Shown here: piece after piece, positions 1 through 6,626 of the stretch
How the letters are laid out: each line of letters begins with the position of its first letter
Position numbering within the stretch: the stretch's first letter is position 1
Source: an uncultured Eubacteriales bacterium
GTDB taxonomy: Bacteria; Bacillota; Clostridia; Oscillospirales; CAG-382
Length of the DNA: 8,318 bases
NCBI GenBank assembly: GCA_934444485.1
Contig: CAKSCN010000112.1
Coordinates: 1 to 8,318 of the forward strand
Direction of reading: 5' to 3'
Translations under genes and position numbers: made by a program
Notes under the pieces: generated by a model
The model's input: the letters and a program-made list of their open reading frames with translations, nothing else
Database searches by the model: none
What the model was told of the DNA's origin: nothing

Positions 1-250
1 TGCTTATGGGTGATTGGAGGCAGCAAAGCAGCCGAGGCGCCCCTGTGCAACTTCCGGAGATGTCACGACGAAGTCGTTACGCAGTCGTCGGACTGAGGGA
101 CTGTCGGACAAGAACTCTCTCCATGGCACTTTGTAGGGAACGGGCTTGACGAGCATATATGCTCCGTTACGGGAACTCCGATAATCGCTGACCTCGGATA
201 ATACGCTAAGATAACCTCTAATGAGCGTTGGGGGTTATCTTTCTGTTTGC
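1..250 (+). ncRNA. Candidate structured RNA of unknown class, 5' end outside the window
   Basis: No reading frame here looks like a protein, but the plus strand folds well. A closing stem 56-64 with 107-122 (GGAGA/TCTCC plus TGTC/GACA) encloses a hairpin at 65-77 (ACGAC, loop GAA, GTCGT) and a second at 82-103 (CAGTC/GACTG), giving a three-way junction. A perfect 14-nt palindrome follows at 151-164, flanked by AACG (139-142) and CGTT (165-168). The segment ends in the terminator-like hairpin at 208-248. ACGCT at 203-207 can also pair with AGCGT at 224-228 in that hairpin's loop, a possible pseudoknot. I compared it by eye with lysine, cobalamin and SAM riboswitches, T-box, 6S, SRP RNA, tmRNA and RNase P and could not match any. 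It could be the 3' part of a longer RNA or an mRNA trailer. The RNA call is an inference from folding alone. Confidence 0.35.
208..248 (+). terminator. Terminator-like hairpin
   Basis: AAGATAACC at 208-216 pairs perfectly with GGTTATCTT at 233-241. Two further pairs (217-218 with 231-232) leave a 12-nt loop. The stem is followed by the imperfect T tract TCTGTTT. The AT-rich stem and broken T run make it weaker than the one at 315-343. It would end transcripts entering from the left. Confidence 0.5.
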
Positions 251-314
251 ATGAAGCACACTTAACTCCCATTTTTCCGCCCGGTTTAAAACTGCTTCAA
301 TTCAACCTCTTCCG

Positions 315-343
315 GTCGGGTATTTGCCCGACTTTTATTTTAT
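315..343 (+). terminator. Rho-independent terminator
   Basis: GTCGGG (315-320), loop TATTTG, CCCGAC (327-332), then TTTTATTTTAT. This is a compact GC-rich stem with a proper T tract on the plus strand. It should insulate the promoter at 465 from transcripts of the left-edge region. Confidence 0.75.
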
Positions 344-464
344 CGCAGCGTTCGGCAAATTAAAAAGTTTTGTAAAGCTTTGCGGCAGTGTGCCTGCTGA
401 TTATCGCTTCGCCGCCCCTTTTTATCAATGTTTATTTTCTCCTATTTCTTGTGTGTATTCTCCC

Positions 465-494
465 TTGACGTGTGTGAATGTTTCGGTGTAAAAT
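465..494 (+). promoter_or_regulatory. Sigma-A-type promoter of the SLH/beta-helix gene
   Basis: The -35 element TTGACG (465-470) and the -10 element TAAAAT (489-494) are separated by 18 bp. The start of transcription would be near 501, leaving a leader of about 34 nt before the GTG at 535. The -10 element lies inside the dyad at 481-522. Positions 344-464, between the upstream terminator and this promoter, are AT-rich and show nothing else I can name. Confidence 0.65.
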
Positions 495-522
495 GAGTGT
501 AATATGACACTACACACCGAAA
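481..522. promoter_or_regulatory. Nested dyad over the -10 and start site, possible operator
   Basis: The outer arms TTTCGGTGT (481-489) and ACACCGAAA (514-522) are perfect 9-bp inverted repeats. Inside them AGTGT (496-500) and ACACT (507-511) form a second dyad. The left arm touches the -10 element and the right arm runs into the Shine-Dalgarno region, so a bound protein could block RNA polymerase. An RNA-only role is less likely because the outer left arm lies upstream of the predicted start of transcription. No regulator can be assigned. Confidence 0.45.
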
Positions 523-534
523 GGGGCAACCAAA

Positions 535-3465
535 GTGAAAATAACATTCCGCATTGCGGCACTCTTGCTCGCATTATTCATCACACTGACGCCGTTTGCC
601 TTTGCCGCAGACGAATCCGACGCAGGCATCGTTTATATTGATGCGTCAGGAAGCGACTCAAACGACGGTCTCTCCGCCGAAAACCCCGTTGCAACCTTTG
701 ACAAGGCATTCCAAATTCTCGGCACACAGGGCGGCACGGTGGTTGTCGTCGATAAGGCGTCGAATCCCGACGGAATAAAGTGGGTTTCCGACGGCGGCGA
801 TATGGGCGGAATCACGATAACAGGTCTCGGCGACGACTCGGTCTTTGAGCTTGAAAGCTCGCTCCACATCGGCGGCGACCTCAGAATAGAACACATAACA
901 CTCCTGCTCCCCTCAAGCTACCGTTTCATAAACGCCAGAGGACACAGACTCATAATGGGAAGCGGCGTTTCCGTCGTGCGCAAAGACGACGAGGTCACAA
1001 CCGACCTTTGCATCAGAGGCGGCGGCGACGGCGGTTATGACGTCCCGGGCGACACGAATATCGTCGTATACAGCGGAACATACACCCTCATCTGCGGCGG
1101 AAGCCGCAACGGAAACGTTCTCGGCAATACCAACATCACGGTAAAGGGCGGCACGGTAGCCACGGTAAACTGCGGCTGCAACAACGGCTCCGGCGTCACG
1201 GACAAGAACGTCAAGGGCAATTCATACGTCACAATCACGGGCGGCACGGTGGGTGCTTGCCGAGGCGAAGACTACGAAGGCAACGTCGAGGGTGAGCGTG
1301 TGCTTGACGTTTCACGGTATGCCGACGCAAAAGAGAGCTGGTTTACGGCGTTCGACACGGTAAAGCCGTATGATCCGACCCTTGCAGAGGAAAGTAAGAT
1401 AACCGTAAAGTCCGACGGCGCATTCATCAACGGCTATTCAGACGGTACTTTCCGTCCGCAGAACACAATAACACGTGCCGAGGCTATGGCGATAATCTCA
1501 CGTCTCATTGTGACCGACGGCACCGAAAAATTCACAAGCGAGCTTTCAGACGTAGAGAGCGGCGCATGGTATCACGACAGCATCGCTCTTCTGGAAAACC
1601 TCGGACTTCTCGAGTCGTTCGTGCGCGGCGGCAAGGTGTTCCCGACACAGCCGATAACACGTGAAGAGGTTTGCAGACTCATTTACGGTATAGGCGATTT
1701 TGCGGCGTACCGCATTGCGGACTTTTCCGACGTAAAGCGTGAAACCGGCAGAGCCGAAATATATTCGCTTGCTTCGGCCGGCATCGTAAACGGCTACAGC
1801 GACGGCACTTTCCGCCCCGACGGCACGATAACGAGAGCGGAGTTTGTGACGATGATCGACCGTTTTCTCGGCAGAAAGACAGTTGACGGTGCGGACTTTG
1901 CGAACAAATTCTCCGACATTTCGACCCACTGGGCAAAAAACAATATTATCGCCGCTTCGTCGTCGGAAACTGTTGACGGCAAGCAGGTATGGAGCGTAAA
2001 TATGGACACAAAGACATTTGCACTCTCCGAGAACGCAAAGAATGCGTCGGAGTACATAAAGGAGCTTCGCACGGCGCTTCCCACACTCACTCCGAGTGCT
2101 TCTCTCGAGGGTATTGACCTTGTGACGGAAAAGCGCATTGCCGAAATAAGAGCGGCAAAATCCGAGGTTTCCGTAACGGGAAAGAAGTATTATATCAGTG
2201 CCGACGGCGACGACGCAGCGGACGGACTCACCGAAGCGACCGCATGGAAGACGCTCTCCAAGGCGAACTCTGCGGAAATAGCCTCCGGCGACGCCGTACT
2301 TTTCAGAAGAGGCGACACATTCCGAGGACACATATTGGCGAAGAGCGGCGTGACCTACTCCGCATACGGCGACGGTGCAAAGCCGAACATCTTCGGTTGG
2401 GGCAAGAACAGTGCGGACGCTTCTCTCTGGAAAAAGACCGACGCCGAAGGAATCTGGGAGTATGCGGAAAGCGTCTCCGAGGACGTCGGAAACATAGTTC
2501 TTGACGGCACGGCGGCACGCAAGGTTTACGTCACGACCGAGAAGGACGGAAAGCACCTCGACGCAAGAAAGAAGCGCTCGTTTGACAGTTACAAGAATCT
2601 CACCGACGATCTTTCGTTTGTACACGACAAGTCCGGCAAGGTATACCTCAGGTGCGAAAAGGGCAACCCCGGCGAGATTTACGGCGACATTGAATTTGCC
2701 GAAAAGGGACACATATTCACGTTCGGCGGCACGTCGGAGAACATCGTGATTGACGGACTCACGCTTGCCTACACGGGTTCTCACGGCATAGGTGCGGCGT
2801 CCGCTCACGGGCTTACCGTCCGCAACTGTGAGTTTTACTTCATCGGCGGCTCTGTGCAGTTCGACGCCGGCTACAACGGCAGGACATGGCCGACCGCCTA
2901 CGGCAACGCAGTTCAGATTTACGGTGAAGCGGTTGATTTCACGGTTGAAAACTGCTATATGCACGACATTTACGATGCGGCGATGACTCATCAGTCGGCG
3001 AAAACGGACAAGGTAGAGGACAGGAACATTGTTTACCGTGACAATGTTGCCGAGAGGTGCGTTTACGGCGTTGAGATTTTCGCCGGAGCGGACGAGACGA
3101 CAGGTTCTGTTCACGAGGGCATCACGATTGAGAACAACATACTCCGCACCTGCGGCGGCTTCGGCTTTGATTACCGTCCCGACACGGGTCTTGCGGCACT
3201 CATAAGAAACGGCGGCATGACTAAAGCGACGAAGAACTACGTTGTGCGCAACAACATACTCGACCGTTCGCCGGACAGGCTTATAACCGCAGGCAACGAC
3301 GGCGGCAGTCTTGCAAAGTACACAGACAACATTTTCGTTCAAACCAAAGGACTCCCCGTGTTTGCCGGCAGAAACGGTCAGAATTACCTTGCCGACGCCG
3401 ATGTCAAGGCAAAGCTTTCCAAACTCGGCGATACGGGAACGGAAGTATTGGTGGTCGGCAACTGA
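535..3465 (+). CDS. Secreted SLH-domain protein with two beta-helix regions
   Basis: This is a predicted cell-surface protein of 976 residues. The GTG start is chosen because AAGGGG sits 8 nt upstream (521-526) and a signal peptide begins at residue 1: basic K2 and R6, hydrophobic residues 7-22, probable cleavage after AFA at 24. Residues 33-58 look like the N-cap of a right-handed beta-helix (YIDASGSDSNDG), followed by Gly/Thr/Val-rich coils to about 245. SLH sequence covers about 292-477, with GYSDGTFRP at 300 and 420 and the TRxE core at 313-316, 375-378 and 433-436. It begins and ends with half-modules. A second N-cap at 552-577 (YYISADGDDAADG) opens a larger beta-helix with Asn-rich turns to about 940. 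SLH domains usually bind secondary cell-wall polymer, so anchoring is likely. Beta-helix domains often bind or cleave polysaccharide, but I see no diagnostic catalytic site, so the activity is unknown. It is transcribed alone from its own promoter. Confidence 0.9.
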   Translation: MKITFRIAALLLALFITLTPFAFAADESDAGIVYIDASGSDSNDGLSAENPVATFDKAFQILGTQGGTVVVVDKASNPDGIKWVSDGGDMGGITITGLGDDSVFELESSLHIGGDLRIEHITLLLPSSYRFINARGHRLIMGSGVSVVRKDDEVTTDLCIRGGGDGGYDVPGDTNIVVYSGTYTLICGGSRNGNVLGNTNITVKGGTVATVNCGCNNGSGVTDKNVKGNSYVTITGGTVGACRGEDYEGNVEGERVLDVSRYADAKESWFTAFDTVKPYDPTLAEESKITVKSDGAFINGYSDGTFRPQNTITRAEAMAIISRLIVTDGTEKFTSELSDVESGAWYHDSIALLENLGLLESFVRGGKVFPTQPITREEVCRLIYGIGDFAAYRIADFSDVKRETGRAEIYSLASAGIVNGYSDGTFRPDGTITRAEFVTMIDRFLGRKTVDGADFANKFSDISTHWAKNNIIAASSSETVDGKQVWSVNMDTKTFALSENAKNASEYIKELRTALPTLTPSASLEGIDLVTEKRIAEIRAAKSEVSVTGKKYYISADGDDAADGLTEATAWKTLSKANSAEIASGDAVLFRRGDTFRGHILAKSGVTYSAYGDGAKPNIFGWGKNSADASLWKKTDAEGIWEYAESVSEDVGNIVLDGTAARKVYVTTEKDGKHLDARKKRSFDSYKNLTDDLSFVHDKSGKVYLRCEKGNPGEIYGDIEFAEKGHIFTFGGTSENIVIDGLTLAYTGSHGIGAASAHGLTVRNCEFYFIGGSVQFDAGYNGRTWPTAYGNAVQIYGEAVDFTVENCYMHDIYDAAMTHQSAKTDKVEDRNIVYRDNVAERCVYGVEIFAGADETTGSVHEGITIENNILRTCGGFGFDYRPDTGLAALIRNGGMTKATKNYVVRNNILDRSPDRLITAGNDGGSLAKYTDNIFVQTKGLPVFAGRNGQNYLADADVKAKLSKLGDTGTEVLVVGN

Positions 3466-3474
3466 CAACCTCAA

Positions 3475-3540
3475 GGGCTTACGGGGGCTTTACGGAGGTT
3501 ACGGGGGCTTTACGGAGGTTACGGGGGCTTTACGTGGGTG
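3475..3540. repeat. 20-bp tandem repeat just after the stop codon
   Basis: The unit acgggggctttacggaggtt occurs exactly at 3481-3500 and 3501-3520, and as a degenerate third copy at 3521-3540. It starts about 10 nt after the stop codon. Each unit looks like two related 10-mers (ttacgggggc and tttacggagg). A degenerate inverted copy lies at 3906-3924, beside the stop codon of the convergent gene. Confidence 0.85.
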
Positions 3541-3883
3541 TTCTTTTCTGAAGAAAAGAACCAAAAGACTTTAAAACGCAAAACTCCGTTTTGCAGGGGA
3601 AAAGATTATAATATCGGAGGATATACCGTTCAACCTCGACGAAGTCTCGGTCGAAGGGGAGCTTTTGGACGGTGCGAATCCGAGATAGTGCGAAAGTCGG
3701 TCACCATATATTCAAGTGACCGACTTTCGCACTTTATTCGATTAGATGAGTCCTTGCCCATTTCACGACGGAGTCTTCGACGACGTCGTGCGGTACTTTC
3801 CCCAAATTACTATAGGATAAAGTTCTTTGCGAAAGCCGTTATCGGCGTCGCTTATTTCTTTCAAGAAAGAACACCCCCGTAAA
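3529..3883. repeat. Inverted-repeat-bounded intergenic element (MITE-like)
   Basis: The left arm TTTACGTGGGTGTTCTTT (3529-3546) matches the reverse complement of the right arm (3866-3883) at 17 of 18 positions. The similarity continues outward with gaps (3475-3494 against 3906-3924). Each arm also carries a related hairpin: TTCTTTTC/GAAAAGAA at 3541-3560 and TTCTTT/AAAGAA at 3856-3871. A GCAAAAC/GTTTTGC hairpin is at 3578-3594 and a CACGACG/CGTCGTG hairpin at 3764-3790. I find no transposase and no clear target-site duplication. It could be a non-autonomous element or a terminator-rich repeat common at gene ends. A 114-codon frame spanning it starts and ends in the arms and is not taken as a gene. 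Confidence 0.55.
3687..3733. terminator. Perfect 18-bp stem-loop, possible terminator
   Basis: The arms 3687-3704 and 3716-3733 (AGTGCGAAAGTCGGTCAC and its exact reverse complement) enclose an 11-nt AT-rich loop. TTATT follows on the plus strand, so it could end the upstream SLH-gene transcript. The T tract is short, and there is none on the minus side. It sits near the middle of the inverted-repeat element, so it may instead be part of that element. Confidence 0.5.
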
Positions 3884-3931
3884 AGTCCCTGCGGCGAGCA
3901 GCTCTCGTAAGCTCCCGTAAGCCCTGCGCTT

Positions 3932-4672
3932 TTACACTTCACGTCTGAGGGCGAGGTATGTGCCGTACTCGGACTTTATATCACGGAGTCTGCGCTTGGG
4001 GATAGATATGACGTCGCCGTTATCCATGACGAAGGAGTCGCCGTCAACGTCCCTTATTCTGTCCATATTCACGACGCAGTTTTTGTAGCTGCGCAGGAAA
4101 CAGCGGTTTTTGAGAACCGAGTCTGCGGCGTCGGCAAAGGTCACGCTGAAAAAGCTTGTCTTGCCCTTGTCCGTGTGAACGTCCACACTGTGGTTGCCGT
4201 AATCGATGTAGAGTATCTCGGAGTGCAGATACGTCACTGCGTTCTTGTTGAGCGAAAGGGTAAGCTCTCCGCCGCTTTCCTCGGATTCGCAGATCGTCGC
4301 ATAAAGCTTGTTCTGACCTTTCACCGCATACAGCGAGAGAATGTACCGGCGTATGATTCCACGTGCTTTTTCGTTGGTGAAGCAAAAGCTCTGCTTGCGC
4401 CTGCCGTCGGAGCATATCTTGAGAAGCTTCTCCGCAGAGAGTCCGCAGAGTGCGTCCGCAGTAAATGAGGTGCAGTTCTTGAAAAACTCCCTCGCTTCTC
4501 CGAACGACAGCATCTTTCCGTCAGGCGGCAGGGGAGAGCCGCTTGTGTTCGTGTTCGGGCTTAAATGCCTGAGCCATATACTTTCGCTTTCGGGGTAAAC
4601 TTCGGCAAATGCGTCAAAGGCACAGTCGAAGAACTCCGCAAAATCGAGTTCATAATCTTGTGAAACTGCCAT
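3932..4672 (-). CDS. LytTR-family transcriptional regulator without receiver domain
   Basis: This is a 246-residue protein with a LytTR DNA-binding domain at about 150-241. It shows the typical pattern ILYIDYGN (153-160), FLRSYKNCVVN (192-202), and ISIPKRRLRDIK near the end. LytTR proteins bind direct repeats upstream of target genes. The first 140 residues contain no phospho-acceptor receiver and no membrane helix. The stretch at about 75-130 has a helix-then-strand pattern that could be a PAS-like sensor, but this is only a guess. I chose the ATG at 4670-4672 because AGGCGG lies 8 nt upstream. A GTG at 4747 would add 25 basic residues and has no ribosome site. The gene follows the acyl-CoA synthetase by 87 bp on the same strand with no good terminator between, so co-transcription is possible. 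Its target is unknown. Confidence 0.85.
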   Translation of the reverse strand: MAVSQDYELDFAEFFDCAFDAFAEVYPESESIWLRHLSPNTNTSGSPLPPDGKMLSFGEAREFFKNCTSFTADALCGLSAEKLLKICSDGRRKQSFCFTNEKARGIIRRYILSLYAVKGQNKLYATICESEESGGELTLSLNKNAVTYLHSEILYIDYGNHSVDVHTDKGKTSFFSVTFADAADSVLKNRCFLRSYKNCVVNMDRIRDVDGDSFVMDNGDVISIPKRRLRDIKSEYGTYLALRREV

Positions 4673-4759
4673 TCTTGTGACCGCCTTTCTTTTAAAATCC
4701 TGCGGCGACGGTTTCCTCTTTTTTCCGCCGCCGTTTCTCCGGCGCACGCCGAGGGTGTG

Positions 4760-6460
4760 TTATTTTCCGGACTCTTCGTGCTTCTTTGCGTCGTTCGCAC
4801 GTATCTCGGCACGCCTGATCTTGCCGTTAAAGGTCTTGGGAAGCTCCGTTACATACTCAACCACACGGGGGTATTTGTAGGGCGCTGTGTTCTTCTTGAC
4901 GTACTGCTGAAGCTCCTTTGTAAGCTCGTCCGTTCCCTCGTAACCGCTGTTGAGAACGATTGCCGCCTTGACCGCAAAGCCTCTGACCTTGTCCGGAACG
5001 CCCGTCACCGCAACCTCGTGAACCGCCGGATGCTCGAGAAGCACGCTCTCTATCTCGAACGGTCCTATGCGGTAGCCGGAGGACTTGATGACGTCGTCGT
5101 TTCTGCCGACATAGCGGAACGTGCCGGTTTCATCTCTGTACGCCGTGTCGCCCGTGTGGTAGAAGCCGCCGTAAACAGCCTTCTTTGTGTCCTCGGCGCT
5201 GAAATTGTAGGTGTCGAGAAGACCGCACGACTTTCTCTTTGCGCTGAGTACCCGGATGCTTATTTCTCCCGTCGTTCCTCGTGTGCAGGAGTTGTTGTCG
5301 GCGTCGAGAATGTGTACGTCGAAGCCGGGAACGGGATAACCGAGTGTGCCGGGAACAGGCTCTGTCCACGGATAGAGCGTCGCTATGCAAAGCGTCGTCT
5401 CGGTCTGACCGAAGCCCTCGTATATCTTGTGTCCCGTCGCACGAAGCCACTGATTGTATATCTCGGGATTGAGCGCCTCTCCGGCGGAACAGCAGTGCGT
5501 CAGCGACGAAAGATCATACCTCGTGACGTCCTCCGCAAGGAGCATTCTGTACATCGTCGGCGGCACGCAGAAGGTCGTGACGCGGTATTTTTCCATGACC
5601 GACAGAATCTTCTTTGCGTCGAATTTGTCGAAGTCGTAGACAAGCACCGCGCTTTCGCCGAACCACTGACCGTAAAGCTTGCCCCAGAGGGACTTGAGCC
5701 AGCCGGTGTCGGAGATTGTGAAGTGAAGTCCGCCGTCAACGACTCTGTGCCAGAACACACCTGTCATTATGTGACCGAGAGGGTACTTGAAATTGTGAGT
5801 GATTATCTTCGGATAACCCGTCGTGCCGGACGAGAACGCCATGAGCATTGTGTCGTCAGCCTTTGTGGCGTCCTTGCCGTGGGGACGCGTCCACTTGTCG
5901 CTCGCCATTGCGAAGCCGTCCTCAAAGTCGGTCCAGCCGGGTACTTTTTTGTGACCGATAACGAGCTTTACCTTGACGGTTTCGTACTTGTCGCCGCCCT
6001 CGTCGAAGTATTCGGTCGCTTCTCCGTCGCCTGTCATGACTACCGCCTTTATCTTTCCGAAGTTGCAGCGGTAAATGTAGTCCTTCGCCTTGAGCATATG
6101 GGTCGCCTGAACGGCAATTGCGCCTATCTTGTGCAGAGCGAGGATGCAGAACCAGAAGTAGTAGCTTCTCTTGAGGACAAGAAGAACTCTGTCGCCCTTG
6201 CCGATGCCGAGAAACGAGAAGTAGTTCGCCGCCTTGTTGGACATCTTCATCATATCGGAGAAGGTGAAGCGTTTTTCTTCGCCGTCGTTCGACACCCAAA
6301 TCATGGCAAGTTTATCGGGTTTAGTCTTGCCCAGGACGTCGAGAACGTCATAGGCGAAATTGAAATTTTCTTTGTAAGTAAGCTTGTAGTTTTTCTGAGC
6401 GTCCTTTAGCGAGAGGAAATCGTCTCTCGACGCTCCGACAAAGTTTTCGTATATAGCCAT
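4760..6460 (-). CDS. AMP-forming acyl-CoA synthetase, MacsMa-like (branched/medium-chain)
   Basis: This is a 566-residue cytoplasmic enzyme of the acyl-adenylate-forming superfamily: acid + ATP + CoA to acyl-CoA + AMP + PPi. The core motifs are intact: SSGTTGYPK at 210-218 (phosphate loop), YEGFGQTETT at 347-356, YHTGD at 434-438, VGRNDDVIKSSGYRIGPFE at 451-469, and PKTFNGKIRR at 541-550 with K547 as the expected catalytic lysine. W237, W254, K256, W259, C298 and G351 match, in identity and number, the six acyl-pocket residues reported for Methanosarcina acetivorans MacsMa, which prefers 2-methylbutyrate and does not use acetate (from memory). A branched short-chain acid is therefore a better guess than acetate. 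The ATG is preceded by CCGGAG 10 nt upstream. It lies in line with the oxidoreductase and HTH-cupin genes, separated by a 166-bp leader. Exact substrate and reaction direction are not settled. Confidence 0.93.
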   Translation of the reverse strand: MAIYENFVGASRDDFLSLKDAQKNYKLTYKENFNFAYDVLDVLGKTKPDKLAMIWVSNDGEEKRFTFSDMMKMSNKAANYFSFLGIGKGDRVLLVLKRSYYFWFCILALHKIGAIAVQATHMLKAKDYIYRCNFGKIKAVVMTGDGEATEYFDEGGDKYETVKVKLVIGHKKVPGWTDFEDGFAMASDKWTRPHGKDATKADDTMLMAFSSGTTGYPKIITHNFKYPLGHIMTGVFWHRVVDGGLHFTISDTGWLKSLWGKLYGQWFGESAVLVYDFDKFDAKKILSVMEKYRVTTFCVPPTMYRMLLAEDVTRYDLSSLTHCCSAGEALNPEIYNQWLRATGHKIYEGFGQTETTLCIATLYPWTEPVPGTLGYPVPGFDVHILDADNNSCTRGTTGEISIRVLSAKRKSCGLLDTYNFSAEDTKKAVYGGFYHTGDTAYRDETGTFRYVGRNDDVIKSSGYRIGPFEIESVLLEHPAVHEVAVTGVPDKVRGFAVKAAIVLNSGYEGTDELTKELQQYVKKNTAPYKYPRVVEYVTELPKTFNGKIRRAEIRANDAKKHEESGK

Positions 6461-6488
6461 ATTCTTCTATCTCCGGACTTTTTTATTT

Positions 6489-6579
6489 CGGCACGGAAAA
6501 CAGTGCCGTGGAATGATGTGCATATGAGTGATTATGGTTTTATCTTGCTGAGGGAACCCCCCGGCGAGGGTTTTCCCTC
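6489..6579 (-). promoter_or_regulatory. Structured leader before the acyl-CoA synthetase gene
   Basis: In the 166-bp gap, read on the minus strand, GAGGG (6575-6579) can pair with a CCCTC formed at 6566-6570, giving an AAAA-loop hairpin. It can instead take part in a longer stem spanning 6550-6579 (GAGGGAAAACCC with GGGTTCCCTC, two bases bulged). The two folds exclude each other. Nearer the gene, CGGCAC/GTGCCG (6489-6508) forms a separate 6-bp hairpin. Neither is followed by a U tract in the mRNA sense, so they are not simple terminators. No convincing promoter is visible. This could be an attenuator-like or processing element. Confidence 0.3.
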
Positions 6580-6626
6580 TTGCCGCCCCAAGGCTTGACC
6601 GAAACTTTAAAAAGGGGATTGGTGCG

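Noticed and set aside
1..250. Lysine riboswitch
   Set aside because: Short matches such as GCCGAGG and GGACTGTC recall that class, but the P4 helix and the other core elements cannot be placed, and no lysine gene follows.
63..272. 69-codon minus-strand frame at the left edge
   Set aside because: Its sequence resembles no protein family, and it overlaps stable plus-strand stems and a terminator-like hairpin.
1546..3474. 642-codon open frame on the minus strand opposite the surface-protein gene
   Set aside because: It lies antisense to a gene with a signal peptide, SLH motifs and a good ribosome site. Its translation is Arg/Val-rich with no recognisable motif, and its length follows from the codon choice of the true gene.
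3538..3882. 114-codon frame inside the convergent gap
   Set aside because: It begins and ends in the inverted-repeat arms, crosses a perfect palindrome and has a composition unlike the neighbouring proteins.
4673..4747. Upstream GTG start for the LytTR gene, adding 25 residues
   Set aside because: There is no Shine-Dalgarno before the GTG, the added stretch is low-complexity and basic, and the ATG at 4670-4672 has AGGCGG at good spacing.
4757..6409. 550-codon plus-strand frame opposite the acyl-CoA synthetase
   Set aside because: The minus strand encodes a full-length enzyme with all core motifs. The plus-strand product has no motif and no credible ribosome site.
6489..6508. Terminator between the HTH-cupin and synthetase genes
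   Set aside because: The stem is followed by A-rich, not U-rich, sequence in the mRNA sense. The T run lies on the wrong side.
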